From positions 111,421 to 175,420 of the forward strand of contig CALCYQ010000001.1 of assembly GCA_937906385.1 (NCBI GenBank): a stretch of 64,000 nucleotides of DNA. Direction: 5' to 3'. Position 1 is the first letter of the stretch. The number at the start of each line of letters is the position of its first letter. The translations under genes and the position numbers were made by a program. Positions 1-7,176 of the stretch are shown here, piece after piece. The stretch is from an uncultured Candidatus Saccharibacteria bacterium. GTDB lineage: Bacteria; Patescibacteriota; Saccharimonadia; Saccharimonadales; Saccharimonadaceae. The notes under the pieces are model-generated. The model had not been told where the DNA came from and did not search any database. It saw only the letters and a program-made list of their open reading frames with translations.

Positions 1-436
1 ACAACATCACGTCTACGTAGGCAAAGATAACACCTACCACCATTAGAATTCCGCGAATTCCTTCAATCCAGTTTGCTACGTCGCGCGCGGTATTGTCGAA
101 GCTAAAGAGATTTGCTAGTGGATCGGCCACGAGGACGGTCAAGAGCAGGGCAAACACAATCGCCTCAATCACGCGCAGTGCACCAAACAGGCCGCTTTTG
201 CCGGCGCGAATGTAAATTATTAGTGGCATCACAAATACAAAAAATATATAAAGTCCAAGCTGTGCCCACCACTCGTCAATCGCCGGAATCCATTGGTGGA
301 TGGCACCGGCAAATTGCAAGCCGAAGGCTTCGTAGACCGAAACGCCAGCAATCATCGCCAAAAACGGCACGCCCACATGATGGCGCACGAGCAAGAACAG
401 TAACAATAATGCCGCGAGCACGACTGCTAAAATCAT
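1..436 (-). CDS. Multi-pass membrane protein, 3' end outside window
   Basis: The gene is read from ATG at 436 and stays open to the left edge, giving about 145 residues without a stop. It is almost entirely hydrophobic, with roughly five membrane segments: residues 1-17, 22-40, 55-72, 80-98 and 128-145. They are separated by short linkers such as IRAGKSG and a soluble stretch around FDNTARDVANW. I do not recognise a family; the topology is loosely CvpA-like, but this is not a safe assignment. An extended -10 (TGC TAAAAT, complement at 444-449) ends 7 nt before the ATG, as in the leaderless genes elsewhere in the window. An AGGAGGT run also abuts the start, which is too close for normal Shine-Dalgarno use. 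The gene starts its own transcript just after the rimK terminator. Confidence 0.6.
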   Translation of the reverse strand, partial: MILAVVLAALLLLFLLVRHHVGVPFLAMIAGVSVYEAFGLQFAGAIHQWIPAIDEWWAQLGLYIFFVFVMPLIIYIRAGKSGLFGALRVIEAIVFALLLTVLVADPLANLFSFDNTARDVANWIEGIRGILMVVGVIFAYVDVML

Positions 437-453
437 ACCTCCTATTTTAGCAC

Positions 454-483
454 AAAAAGGTAGTGCTTTTTACGGCACTACCT
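454..483 (-). terminator. Rho-independent terminator of rimK operon
   Basis: A 9-bp stem (AGGTAGTGC, 458-466, with GCACTACCT, 475-483) is followed on the minus strand by five T. It lies 15 nt after the rimK stop. Confidence 0.85.
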
Positions 484-497
484 TCGGAATTTCTTTT

Positions 498-1409
498 TTA
501 GGCGCCTACGCGGTCTTTGCGAATGGTGCGTTTGGCATTCATCTCAACGTATTCGATGATTTTACCGGCCACGTTGCGACCAGTCACGCGTTCGATGCCG
601 AAGCCCGGGGAAGCGTTCACTTCGAGCACAAGTGGACCGCGACTCGAGCGCATAATGTCGACACCAGCCACCGAAAGGCCCATCATCTTGGCGGCTTTTA
701 CGGCTACCTTTTCTTCTTCGGCGGTCAATTTGATTGGCGTGCCGAGGCCGCCCTTATGTAAGTTGGAGCGGAAATCGTCGTCCAAGCTCTGGCGTTGCAT
801 GCTGGCAACCACTTTGCTACCGACCACGAAAGCGCGGATATCGGTACCAGCCGATTCCTTGATGAATTCCTGCAAGAGAATGTTTGTGCCGCTGTCGTCA
901 TTCAGATAGAAGGCCTGCATAACAGACTTGGCGGCTTTCTTGGTTTCCGCCAAGACCACGCCATTGCCGTGAGTGCCGCTTGCGAGCTTAATAATCACTG
1001 GCATCTCGCCAAGTTGCGCTAATAACTCATCGATATCCGCGGTGTTGCGCGAAATCATGGTTTTTGGCACATCAATATCGTTCTTGGCCAAGAGTTGCAT
1101 TGAGCGAAGTTTATCGCGGGCGCGCACAATCGCAAGCGACTTCGACAATACATATTCGCCCTGCATTTCGAGTTGGCGCACAATCGTGGTGCCATATTTA
1201 GTCATATTCGAAGAAATGCGTGGAATAATCGCGTCAAATTTCTCGAGCGGTTTACCCTTGTAATAAACGCGGTTGTCATGACGCTCAATCGAAATGTAAC
1301 AGTTCTTGTATTTAATTATCTTAACTTCGTGGCCACGCTTTTCCGCCTCTTCTTTTAGACGGCGAGTGGAATAGTTGGCATTTCCGTTAGAAAGGATTGC
1401 AATTTTCAT
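498..1409 (-). CDS. rimK: RimK-family ATP-grasp ligase
   Basis: A 303-residue ATP-grasp protein of the RimK family, which joins glutamate or a related amino acid to a protein or peptide end using ATP; in E. coli the target is ribosomal protein S6. The N-terminal pre-ATP-grasp domain starts MKIAILSNG. The ATP-binding region has VIIKLASGTHGNGV near residues 138-151, the core has DIRAFVVG, and the metal-binding end is VLEVNASPG at residues 261-269, where E263 and N265 should hold Mg. The length matches RimK (about 300). The start ATG overlaps the stop of the upstream protease-like gene (ATGA), so the two should be translationally coupled. The same protease/ligase pairing is seen in rimB-rimK type operons. 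The exact substrate cannot be read from sequence. Confidence 0.9.
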   Translation of the reverse strand: MKIAILSNGNANYSTRRLKEEAEKRGHEVKIIKYKNCYISIERHDNRVYYKGKPLEKFDAIIPRISSNMTKYGTTIVRQLEMQGEYVLSKSLAIVRARDKLRSMQLLAKNDIDVPKTMISRNTADIDELLAQLGEMPVIIKLASGTHGNGVVLAETKKAAKSVMQAFYLNDDSGTNILLQEFIKESAGTDIRAFVVGSKVVASMQRQSLDDDFRSNLHKGGLGTPIKLTAEEEKVAVKAAKMMGLSVAGVDIMRSSRGPLVLEVNASPGFGIERVTGRNVAGKIIEYVEMNAKRTIRKDRVGA

Positions 1410-1918
1410 TCCTCAGCTCCTTTTAGATAATACTTTTGATAAAATTCTTGTGGATTTTTGGCGAGCTTTTTGTTGAAAGCTGCCGTTTTGGTCTTTTCGA
1501 GTGTTGGGTAAATCCCCTCATGTTGCGTGACGTCTACGATGAATTTACCGCTTAAGGTCCGACGGCCAATTAAGACTGGGTATGTATGCGATGACCGGTC
1601 GCAGAGCCCAAATAGCACTTTAATGCGTCTTCCTTTGATTCGAATACTGATGTGAGTTCGGAATTTTAGAACGACGTCGCCCGAGGCACTTTTTACGTTG
1701 GCAACCGAATAGCGCGTCCGCGTAAGAGTGCGACCGGTATAATATGGCGAGCCTTCCCCAAAGAGCTTAAAATAGAGACGATTATCGCCGTCGATATGAA
1801 TATCGCTGGCCCAGATAGCAGATCCGTCTGCTCCGGTATCAATCTTTGCTGGTACTCCCTGGATATTGCGGCCAATATCAATTCTAGTTTCGCGTCCAAT
1901 AATATCTTTTTGTGACAT
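1406..1918 (-). CDS. RimB-like retropepsin-fold protease (ATP-dependent zinc protease family)
   Basis: A 170-residue protein of the family annotated as ATP-dependent zinc protease (Zn_protease/RimB), which has a retropepsin-like fold. The signature KIDTGAD sits at residues 25-31 with D27 as the presumed catalytic aspartate. A second conserved block is PVLIGRRTL near residues 122-130. I chose ATG 1918 because a GGAAG site lies 9 nt upstream; an in-frame ATG at 1957 would sit inside the -10 region of the promoter. The gene overlaps rimK by four bases. In known pairs the protease trims what RimK adds, so a make-and-remove cycle is a reasonable inference. The substrate is unknown. Confidence 0.8.
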   Translation of the reverse strand: MSQKDIIGRETRIDIGRNIQGVPAKIDTGADGSAIWASDIHIDGDNRLYFKLFGEGSPYYTGRTLTRTRYSVANVKSASGDVVLKFRTHISIRIKGRRIKVLFGLCDRSSHTYPVLIGRRTLSGKFIVDVTQHEGIYPTLEKTKTAAFNKKLAKNPQEFYQKYYLKGAEE

Positions 1919-1942
1919 AACCGAACTTCCTATTGCTAGCCT

Positions 1943-1971
1943 ATTATACAATATCAAAGCGTATATGTCAA
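1943..1971 (-). promoter_or_regulatory. Sigma70-type promoter of rimB-like/rimK operon
   Basis: On the minus strand TTGACA (1966-1971) and TATAAT (1943-1948) are separated by exactly 17 nt, a perfect consensus promoter. It is followed by a short leader with a GGAAG ribosome site. Confidence 0.85.
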
Positions 1972-2002
1972 AGAAAAACCTTTAAATAAGATGAAAGAAT
2001 GT

Positions 2003-2008
2003 TATAAT
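2003..2008 (+). promoter_or_regulatory. -10 element, leaderless start of PH-domain gene
   Basis: TATAAT ends 6 nt before ATG 2015, so the transcript should begin at or next to the start codon. Confidence 0.6.
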
Positions 2009-2014
2009 CAAGTT

Positions 2015-2614
2015 ATGAAGAAAGAGCTCAAAAAACTCAAACATGCTCGCAGTGCTATGTCGCACCCGGACATCGACCTCGAACCGGATGAGTATGTGGT
2101 GCTCCATATCAAGCGCGCCCAGGTTGGCGTGATTGGCATTTGGGCCACCGTGGGTATATTAATATTCGCACTTTGCATCGTGCTAATTGTTTTCTCACAA
2201 AACAACAATCTCGATCAAACCATGTTTAAGATTAACGATCAAGCGATGGGCTTTTTGCGTCTAGCAGTCTTTGCTGTCTTTGCGTTAATTATCTTTGGCG
2301 GTTTTGTAGCGGCCAGCATTTATAAGTCCAACCAACTCTATATCACTAACCATCGCGCCATCCAAAAATCCCGCACTTCGCTGTTTGCAAATTCTACGAA
2401 TATCATCAAATTGAGTCGTATTGAGGACGTCTCTTTCCGTCAAAAGACTCTCTTTGACCACATCTTTAGCATTGGCACCCTGCGTATGTCTACCGTTGGC
2501 GACGAGACCACCTATACTTTCAACTGGCTCTCTACGCCACAAGATGAAGTGAATACCATCTCGCATTTGGTCTACGAAAATAAGCACGGCCATCCAAAAG
2601 AAGAGACCGAATAA
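2015..2614 (+). CDS. Membrane protein with bacterial PH domain (bPH2/YdbS-like)
   Basis: A 199-residue membrane protein. Two hydrophobic segments (about residues 40-61 and 80-103) are followed by a C-terminal bacterial PH domain. That domain shows the typical signature: strand YITNHRAI, then the block IIKLSRIEDVSF, and a late strand with GTLRMST. Proteins of this kind (YdbS/YdbT type) sit in the membrane with the PH domain in the cytoplasm; their molecular role is not settled. I start at ATG 2015 rather than ATG 1991 because the -10 TATAAT (2003-2008) lies between them. The upstream rimB-like operon is divergent. A bidirectional terminator follows the stop. Confidence 0.75.
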   Translation: MKKELKKLKHARSAMSHPDIDLEPDEYVVLHIKRAQVGVIGIWATVGILIFALCIVLIVFSQNNNLDQTMFKINDQAMGFLRLAVFAVFALIIFGGFVAASIYKSNQLYITNHRAIQKSRTSLFANSTNIIKLSRIEDVSFRQKTLFDHIFSIGTLRMSTVGDETTYTFNWLSTPQDEVNTISHLVYENKHGHPKEETE

Positions 2615-2641
2615 AAAAACTCCCCGAAAGGGGAGTTTTTT
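2613..2641. terminator. Bidirectional terminator
   Basis: A hairpin AAAAAACTCCCC/GGGGAGTTTTT with GAAA loop lies between the convergent PH-domain and prepilin genes. It has a T-run on either strand. Confidence 0.85.
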
Positions 2642-2648
2642 GTTGGTT

Positions 2649-3041
2649 TTAATTTCTAGATGTTTTGACGTATTCGGCCTCTTTTTCCATCTTGGCGCGT
2701 AGCGTATAGGATTTACACTTGCCATCTTCGCATTCGGACGATTCGTAAGTGTAATCACTATCTTCCTGCCATAACGTAAAACCGGATGGGTCCGTAAAGA
2801 GGTTCGGCTCAATCCAGCGCAAAGTCTCGGCTTCTTCGATATTCTCCGGATAGGCGCCATTCTCGGCGTAATAACCTTCCTCAAGCGCATAATACATCGC
2901 ATTGATAGCAGTTTTGCGCTGTTCGTCGCGCGCCATCGCCTCAGTGTTGACCTTTTGCAAGAAGAAGAGCACCACAAAAATCCCCACAAACACAATACAC
3001 AAGATTAATTCCAGAACTGTAAAACCATTTTTCTTATTCAT
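2649..3041 (-). CDS. Type IV prepilin-like protein
   Basis: A 130-residue protein with a textbook type III signal peptide. A short basic leader MNKKNG is followed by FTVLE, so prepilin peptidase should cut after G6, leaving F at +1 and E at +5. The hydrophobic helix then runs to about residue 26. The rest is a small acidic globular domain with YYAENGAYPENIEE (common in GspG/PilA-like pilins) and two cysteines in SSECEDGKC that could form a disulfide. It stands apart from the larger prepilin cluster at 26111-28655, so it could be a separate major or minor pilin. No peptidase or assembly ATPase is in the window. Transcription appears leaderless (-10 TAAAAT, complement at 3048-3053). Confidence 0.8.
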   Translation of the reverse strand: MNKKNGFTVLELILCIVFVGIFVVLFFLQKVNTEAMARDEQRKTAINAMYYALEEGYYAENGAYPENIEEAETLRWIEPNLFTDPSGFTLWQEDSDYTYESSECEDGKCKSYTLRAKMEKEAEYVKTSRN

Positions 3042-3047
3042 ATCCCA

Positions 3048-3053
3048 ATTTTA
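3048..3053 (-). promoter_or_regulatory. -10 element, leaderless start of prepilin
   Basis: TAAAAT on the minus strand ends 6 nt before the prepilin ATG. Confidence 0.55.
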
Positions 3054-3078
3054 CCACAAAAAATAATTGCCCTTACAA

Positions 3079-3155
3079 TGGTAGCACCGACTGGGATCGA
3101 ACCAGTGACCTTAGGCTTATGAGTCCTACGCTCTAACCAGCTGAGCTACGGTGCC
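3079..3155 (-). tRNA. tRNA-Met (CAT)
   Basis: A 77-nt cloverleaf with encoded CCA. The acceptor is GGCACCG/CGGTGCT with a G-U end pair, the D-stem is GCTC/GAGC, the anticodon loop is CTCATAA (CAT), and the T-arm loop is TTCGATC. The last anticodon-stem pair is an A-G mismatch. CAT could also be the lysidine-modified tRNA-Ile2 that the tilS product at 9573 acts on; the sequence does not settle which. Confidence 0.85.
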
Positions 3156-3213
3156 ACTATTGCAAAAGCAATTACTCTTCAAAATATAGCATAAATCCCC
3201 CTATCGGGCAAGG

Positions 3214-5214
3214 CTACTTCTGCTTCTTGAATACTACCGCCGTGCGGCAAGGCAGATAGATTTCAAAGCCCAGTCCGCGCTTTTTGTCGTCTTGGGTGAA
3301 ATATTCGTATTCTTCGCTAATTCGCCCCTGACCACCAAAATCTACTTCGTCAGTAGAGAAGATGGCTTTATATTTGCCTTCGCCAGTGATATGTGCTGGC
3401 AGCCAGAAATTCGTCTGCGATTGGCTTGGGTGGAAATTGAATGCGAAGAGTAGGCCGCTACGCTCGAACGCAATAATCTTCTTACGTTCATCGATCCAGA
3501 GATTTTCGGCATCTTTTTGGCTGTCGAGCTTGTACTTTTTAGCGAGTTCAATCATGCCGTTGTCAAAATTATTCAGCCATTCATACTTCAAAAAGCCATT
3601 GTCGACCAGTGACCACTGGCGGCGCGCGTAATGAAAATTCCAACCATTACCTTCGCGCGGGAAATCAATCCATTCTGGATGGCCAAATTCGTTGCCCATA
3701 AAATTCAGGTAGCCACCATAAGCCGTCGCTAGCGTAATAAACCGAATCATCTTGTGTAGCGCAATTGCGCGGTCGATGACGGGAGAGTGGAACGCTTTAT
3801 CCATGCCAGTATACATTTCGGCGTCGGCCAGCTGGAAAATAATCGTTTTGTCGCCCACTAGCGCTTGGTCGTGCGACTCGCTGTAACCAATGTTCTTTTC
3901 ACCCGGACGGTGCGCCGTCAGCTCATACCACATCTTGCGCATGTCCCAGTTCTCGTCCTTGACCTTCAGCGTTTTAATCCAGAAATCCGGATCGCCCATC
4001 GCGAGGCGGTAATCAAAGCCAATTCCGCCTTCGCTAACTGGCAGGCACATGCCTGGCATGCCACTCATTTCCTCGGCAATTGTGATGGCGTTTGGATTAA
4101 TTCCATGAATTAGCTTGTTCGCGAGCATCAGGTAAGTGATAGCGTCGGTATTGGTTGTCACGTCAAAATACTGCTTGTAATTAGTGAAATCTACGCCCAG
4201 ACCGTGATGGTGATAAATTATGCTCGTCACGCCATCGAAACGGAAGCCATCGAAGTGATATTCTTCCATCCAAAACTTTAGGTTCGACAGCAAGAAATGG
4301 ATCACCTCGTGCTTGCCGTAATTAAATAGCTTCGTCCCCCAAGCTGGATGATTGCCGGCTTCGCCCGACATAAAGAACTGCGTGCGTGTGCCGTCAAACA
4401 TATTGATGCCTTCGGAAGTGTTTGGCACGGCATGTGAATGCACGATGTCGAGCAAAACGCGTAGACCTGCTTTATGCGCCTTATTTACGAGATATTTCAA
4501 ATCATCCGGTTCGCCGTACCAGCTCGATGCGGCAAAGAAATTCGATACTTGGTAGCCAAACGAGGCATAATATGGATGCTCTTGAATCGCCATCAACTGC
4601 ACGGCGGTGTAGCCGTCTTTGACGATGCGCGGAATTACATTGTCGGCAAATTCGCGATAAGTGCCCACGCGACCTTCTTCTTGTGCCATGCCGACGTGCG
4701 CCTCATAAATCATCAATTGTTCGGACTTTTTCGGCTTAAAATCTTTGTCGGTCCAACGGAAGGCTTTTTCTGGCGCCCAAATCTCGCCCACAAACCCACG
4801 CGTTTCTTTATCTTGTACTACGCGCGTCATATAGAGCGGGATTCGGTCAAAGCTGCGCCCGTTGCGCGTCACTTGTACTTTAATCTTTTGCCCGTGCTTC
4901 AGCGCGTCACGGCCTTCAAGCTTGATCTCCCACGCGCCATTTTCGATGCGTATCATCGGATGGGAAGTGCGATTCCAGCCGTTAAAGTCGCCAATCAAAT
5001 GCATCGCATCGGCGCCTGGCGCCCATTCGCGGTATACCCAGCCGGTCTTGGTACGCGAAAAGCCAAAAAACATGTAGCCGTTCGCAAAAGCTGACAAATC
5101 CGTCTTGTAATCGAGCAGGGCAAAGCGCGTCTCGTTGAAATGCCACATTCGCAACATAATATCGTCCGCGTATTTTTCTAGCCAAGGATCCAGCTCGGTT
5201 ATCTTGTATCGCAT
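3214..5214 (-). CDS. glgB: 1,4-alpha-glucan branching enzyme, eukaryote-like type
   Basis: A GH13 branching enzyme of about 666 residues that makes alpha-1,6 branches in glycogen-like glucan. An N-terminal CBM48 domain (about residues 55-145, with YREWAPGA and LIGDFNGW) precedes the TIM barrel. Catalytic residues are visible: nucleophile Asp in FRFDGVTS (about 329), acid Glu in IAEEMSG (about 383-384) and Asp in SESHDQ (about 451). Blocks such as YLMLAN, FDYRLAMG, HDQALVGDK, NEFGHPEWIDFPR and YARRQW are what I know from eukaryotic GBE1 rather than from E. coli GlgB. The start is ATG 5214, with TTAGGGTG upstream; GTG 5220 is an alternative. No glycogen synthase or phosphorylase is nearby, so the source of the glucan is unclear. 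Confidence 0.9.
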   Translation of the reverse strand: MRYKITELDPWLEKYADDIMLRMWHFNETRFALLDYKTDLSAFANGYMFFGFSRTKTGWVYREWAPGADAMHLIGDFNGWNRTSHPMIRIENGAWEIKLEGRDALKHGQKIKVQVTRNGRSFDRIPLYMTRVVQDKETRGFVGEIWAPEKAFRWTDKDFKPKKSEQLMIYEAHVGMAQEEGRVGTYREFADNVIPRIVKDGYTAVQLMAIQEHPYYASFGYQVSNFFAASSWYGEPDDLKYLVNKAHKAGLRVLLDIVHSHAVPNTSEGINMFDGTRTQFFMSGEAGNHPAWGTKLFNYGKHEVIHFLLSNLKFWMEEYHFDGFRFDGVTSIIYHHHGLGVDFTNYKQYFDVTTNTDAITYLMLANKLIHGINPNAITIAEEMSGMPGMCLPVSEGGIGFDYRLAMGDPDFWIKTLKVKDENWDMRKMWYELTAHRPGEKNIGYSESHDQALVGDKTIIFQLADAEMYTGMDKAFHSPVIDRAIALHKMIRFITLATAYGGYLNFMGNEFGHPEWIDFPREGNGWNFHYARRQWSLVDNGFLKYEWLNNFDNGMIELAKKYKLDSQKDAENLWIDERKKIIAFERSGLLFAFNFHPSQSQTNFWLPAHITGEGKYKAIFSTDEVDFGGQGRISEEYEYFTQDDKKRGLGFEIYLPCRTAVVFKKQK

Positions 5215-5262
5215 AAACACCCTAATTAAATCAACGTAGGTCGCTATCGGAAATACAGAAAA

Positions 5263-5351
5263 TGGCGGAAGGAGTGAGATTCGAACTCACGGTGGTTATT
5301 CGCCACGCCGGTTTTCAAGACCGGTGCCTTAAACCGCTCGGCCATCCTTCC
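5263..5351 (-). tRNA. tRNA-Ser (TGA)
   Basis: An 89-nt class II tRNA with encoded CCA. The acceptor is GGAAGGA/TCCTTCC, the anticodon loop is CTTGAAA (TGA), there is a long variable arm, and the T-loop is TTCGAAT. Confidence 0.95.
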
Positions 5352-5378
5352 ACTAGGGAAAATTATACCATAGAATGC

Positions 5379-5384
5379 TACAAT
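5379..5384 (+). promoter_or_regulatory. -10 element of dut
   Basis: TACAAT ends 10 nt before the dut ATG, with no Shine-Dalgarno in between; TAGAAT at 5371-5376 is an alternative. Confidence 0.4.
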
Positions 5385-5394
5385 ATCTTTAGTT

Positions 5395-5832
5395 ATGAAG
5401 GTGAAAATTATCAAGTTTTACGACGACGCAATCATTCCGCAATATCAGACCAAAGGTGCGGCGGGTTTTGACTTTTGCGCGCACATTTCTGAGCCAGTCA
5501 CGCTGAAGCCGGGCGAAATTCAAGCTTTCGGCACTGGCGTGGGCGTGGAATTGCCGGCCGGTTACGAGTTGCAGATTCGCAGCCGCAGCGGCCTCGCATA
5601 TAAGCACCATGTCTCATTACTTAACGGCATCGGCACGATTGATTCCGACTACCGCGGAGAGATGAGTGTTTTACTCAAAAATTCTGGCGACACAGATTTC
5701 GTGGTTGAGCCAGGCATGCGTATCGCGCAGGGTGTAGTCGCCAAATATACACACGTCGATTGGGAGGAAGTTTTAGAACTCACCGAGACCGACCGCTCTA
5801 AAGGCGGTTTTGGTTCTACTGGCCTCAAATAA
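5395..5832 (+). CDS. dut: dUTP diphosphatase
   Basis: A 145-residue trimeric-type dUTPase that hydrolyses dUTP to dUMP and PPi. This keeps uracil out of DNA and supplies the thymidylate precursor. All five family motifs can be followed: GAAGFDFCA (residues 21-29), RSRSGLAYK (about 62-70), GTIDSDYRGE (about 80-89), the block MRIAQGVVAKY (about 106-116) and the C-terminal phosphate-binding SKGGFGSTG (about 134-142). The length is normal. It is a single-gene unit lying between tRNA-Ser and the convergent yebC. No thymidylate synthase is in the window. Confidence 0.93.
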   Translation: MKVKIIKFYDDAIIPQYQTKGAAGFDFCAHISEPVTLKPGEIQAFGTGVGVELPAGYELQIRSRSGLAYKHHVSLLNGIGTIDSDYRGEMSVLLKNSGDTDFVVEPGMRIAQGVVAKYTHVDWEEVLELTETDRSKGGFGSTGLK

Positions 5833-5835
5833 CCA

Positions 5836-5856
5836 GAAAATCCCCCTTTCGGGGGA
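5836..5856 (-). terminator. Hairpin terminator after yebC
   Basis: The stem TCCCCC/GGGGGA with a TTTC loop is followed on the minus strand by TTTTCT. On the plus strand no T-run follows, so it mainly serves the minus strand. Confidence 0.6.
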
Positions 5857-5866
5857 CCATCTTTCT

Positions 5867-5895
5867 ATTATAGCACACTTTGGCTAAAAAGTCAA
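5867..5895 (-). promoter_or_regulatory. Consensus promoter pointing into a terminator
   Basis: On the minus strand TTGACT (5890-5895) and TATAAT (5867-5872) are 17 nt apart, with an extended TGTGC before the -10. It lies between the yebC stop and the hairpin at 5836-5856, with no minus-strand gene directly downstream. Any transcript would either stop within about 30 nt or run antisense to dut. Confidence 0.6.
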
Positions 5896-5898
5896 TGA

Positions 5899-6600
5899 TT
5901 ATTCCGCATTCGTGTGAACCGCGACGACGTCATCGAGATCATCAATTGCGTCGAGAATCTTTTCGACTTTCGCTGAAGTTTCTTCATCGGTCGGGACGGT
6001 ATTGTTTGGCACGTATTGCAACTCAGCCGAGTCGATTTCGATGCCAGCCTCAATTAATGCACCGCGTACTTTGGCGAGATTGCCAGCCACGGTATAAATC
6101 GTGGTGCCATCTTCTTCGTCAGCCACATCTTCGGCGCCAGCGTCAAGCGCGGCCATCATTAGCTCGTCGCCCTTTGCTTTCGTGAAAATCACGCCTTTAC
6201 GCGTAAACTGGAACATCACCGAACCTGGATCAGCCATGCGACCACCGTTCTTTTCGAGCGTGTGGCGTACTTCTGGCATGGTGCGGTTCTTATTATCAGT
6301 CGCGACTTCAATAATGATACCGACGCCACCTGGGCCGTAAGCTTCGTAGGTCTCTTCGATAAGGGCTGCGGCGCTTTTATCAGCTACGCGTGCAATTGCG
6401 CGCTCAATATTGGCCTTTGGCATGTTTGCCAGGCGTGCCTTCTCAAGTACCATCGCGAGGGAAGGGTTCATCGCGGGGTCGGTACCACTACGTGCCGCAA
6501 TGGCAATTTGGTTCCCGATCTTTGTAAACAACGCACCGCGCTTCGCGTCTACGACGGCTTTCTGGCGCTTGGTGGTTGCCCATTTGCTGTGTCCGCTCAT
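5899..6600 (-). CDS. yebC: YebC/PmpR family regulator, TACO1-like translation factor
   Basis: A 233-residue YebC family protein, close to the usual 240-250. The N-terminus MSGHSKWATTKRQK is the family hallmark. It is followed by the alpha-helical domain with NPSLAMVLEKAR and MPKANIERAI and the block YEAYGPGGVGIIIE (about residues 84-97). The middle has DNKNRT and MFQFTRKGVI. Family members have been described as DNA-binding regulators and more recently as factors that relieve ribosome stalling; sequence cannot decide between these. The start ATG has AAGGAAG 7 nt upstream. TATAAT lies about 30 nt before the ATG, so this gene has a short leader. Confidence 0.93.
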   Translation of the reverse strand: MSGHSKWATTKRQKAVVDAKRGALFTKIGNQIAIAARSGTDPAMNPSLAMVLEKARLANMPKANIERAIARVADKSAAALIEETYEAYGPGGVGIIIEVATDNKNRTMPEVRHTLEKNGGRMADPGSVMFQFTRKGVIFTKAKGDELMMAALDAGAEDVADEEDGTTIYTVAGNLAKVRGALIEAGIEIDSAELQYVPNNTVPTDEETSAKVEKILDAIDDLDDVVAVHTNAE

Positions 6601-6759
6601 GATTGCTTCCTTGTAATTTAGTTAATTTATTATATCGTATCATTTTTTCCTCTATTTGACCACTACTAGCTAAAAAACATTGAAATTATGCTTTTAAGAT
6701 GGCTTGGTTGAGAGTATTTTAAAATTCCAATTTAACAAAATTAAGGAGATCATCATCGC

Positions 6760-7125
6760 ATGCTATGCGTTAAAAAATTAAAATTCACACAAAAAGAGTT
6801 GCAAAAACTTAAAGAAGATTTTGACGGCTATTTATGGCTTGCGATTGATACTCACCGCAGCGCCATCGCCGCTGGCGACGAATATATGGCCGATTTGCGC
6901 GACATTTTGCTTTCTCGGCGCAGCCGCACCGAAGATATTGTGACCGCCGGTATCGATTTAAATACTGGCGAGCTCTACATCCCTTATGGCATTAATCGGC
7001 TCAATCCCGCCATTCGTCACGGTGGCTTGTCCGACCAGATGGTGCACGATGTCGAAGATAAGATTCATTATTTCTTTGAAGATATTCCGGCCTATAAGGC
7101 ACCGTCTGACCTTGCATATAACTAG
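6760..7125 (+). CDS. Small conserved protein, DUF5674-like
   Basis: A 121-residue soluble protein with no signal peptide or membrane segment. An N-terminal helix FTQKELQKLKEDF is followed by a compact domain with AIDTHRSAIAAGDEYMADLRD, a basic turn RRSRTEDIVTAGIDL and an amphipathic C-terminus. The pattern of a strand, then IAAG-E-HAD-like, then R-ED--GAG-D resembles DUF5674 as I remember it, but this is tentative and no function is known for that family. A clear AAGGAGAT lies upstream with an unusually long gap (about 11 nt) to ATG 6760. It precedes recA by 51 bp, but recA has its own -10, so they need not be co-transcribed. Confidence 0.6.
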   Translation: MLCVKKLKFTQKELQKLKEDFDGYLWLAIDTHRSAIAAGDEYMADLRDILLSRRSRTEDIVTAGIDLNTGELYIPYGINRLNPAIRHGGLSDQMVHDVEDKIHYFFEDIPAYKAPSDLAYN

Positions 7126-7151
7126 TTTTTCAGCGGTCAATCAGATATAAT

Positions 7152-7157
7152 AAAGAT
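7152..7157 (+). promoter_or_regulatory. -10 of recA-recX
   Basis: TATAAT occurs about 20 nt before the recA GTG, followed by AAGGAGG. I see no convincing SOS box. Confidence 0.45.
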
Positions 7158-7176
7158 ATAACAAGGAGGTTCTTAA

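Noticed and set aside
112..450. 112-codon frame on the plus strand at the left edge
   Set aside because: The opposite strand holds a continuous hydrophobic protein with a proper start; this frame is its shadow.
2285..2995. 236-codon open frame on the minus strand
   Set aside because: It covers the PH-domain gene, a terminator and the prepilin in another frame, and the translation is basic and unstructured.
4474..5094. 206-codon open frame opposite glgB
   Set aside because: It is antisense to a well-supported enzyme gene, has no ribosome site and gives no domain pattern.
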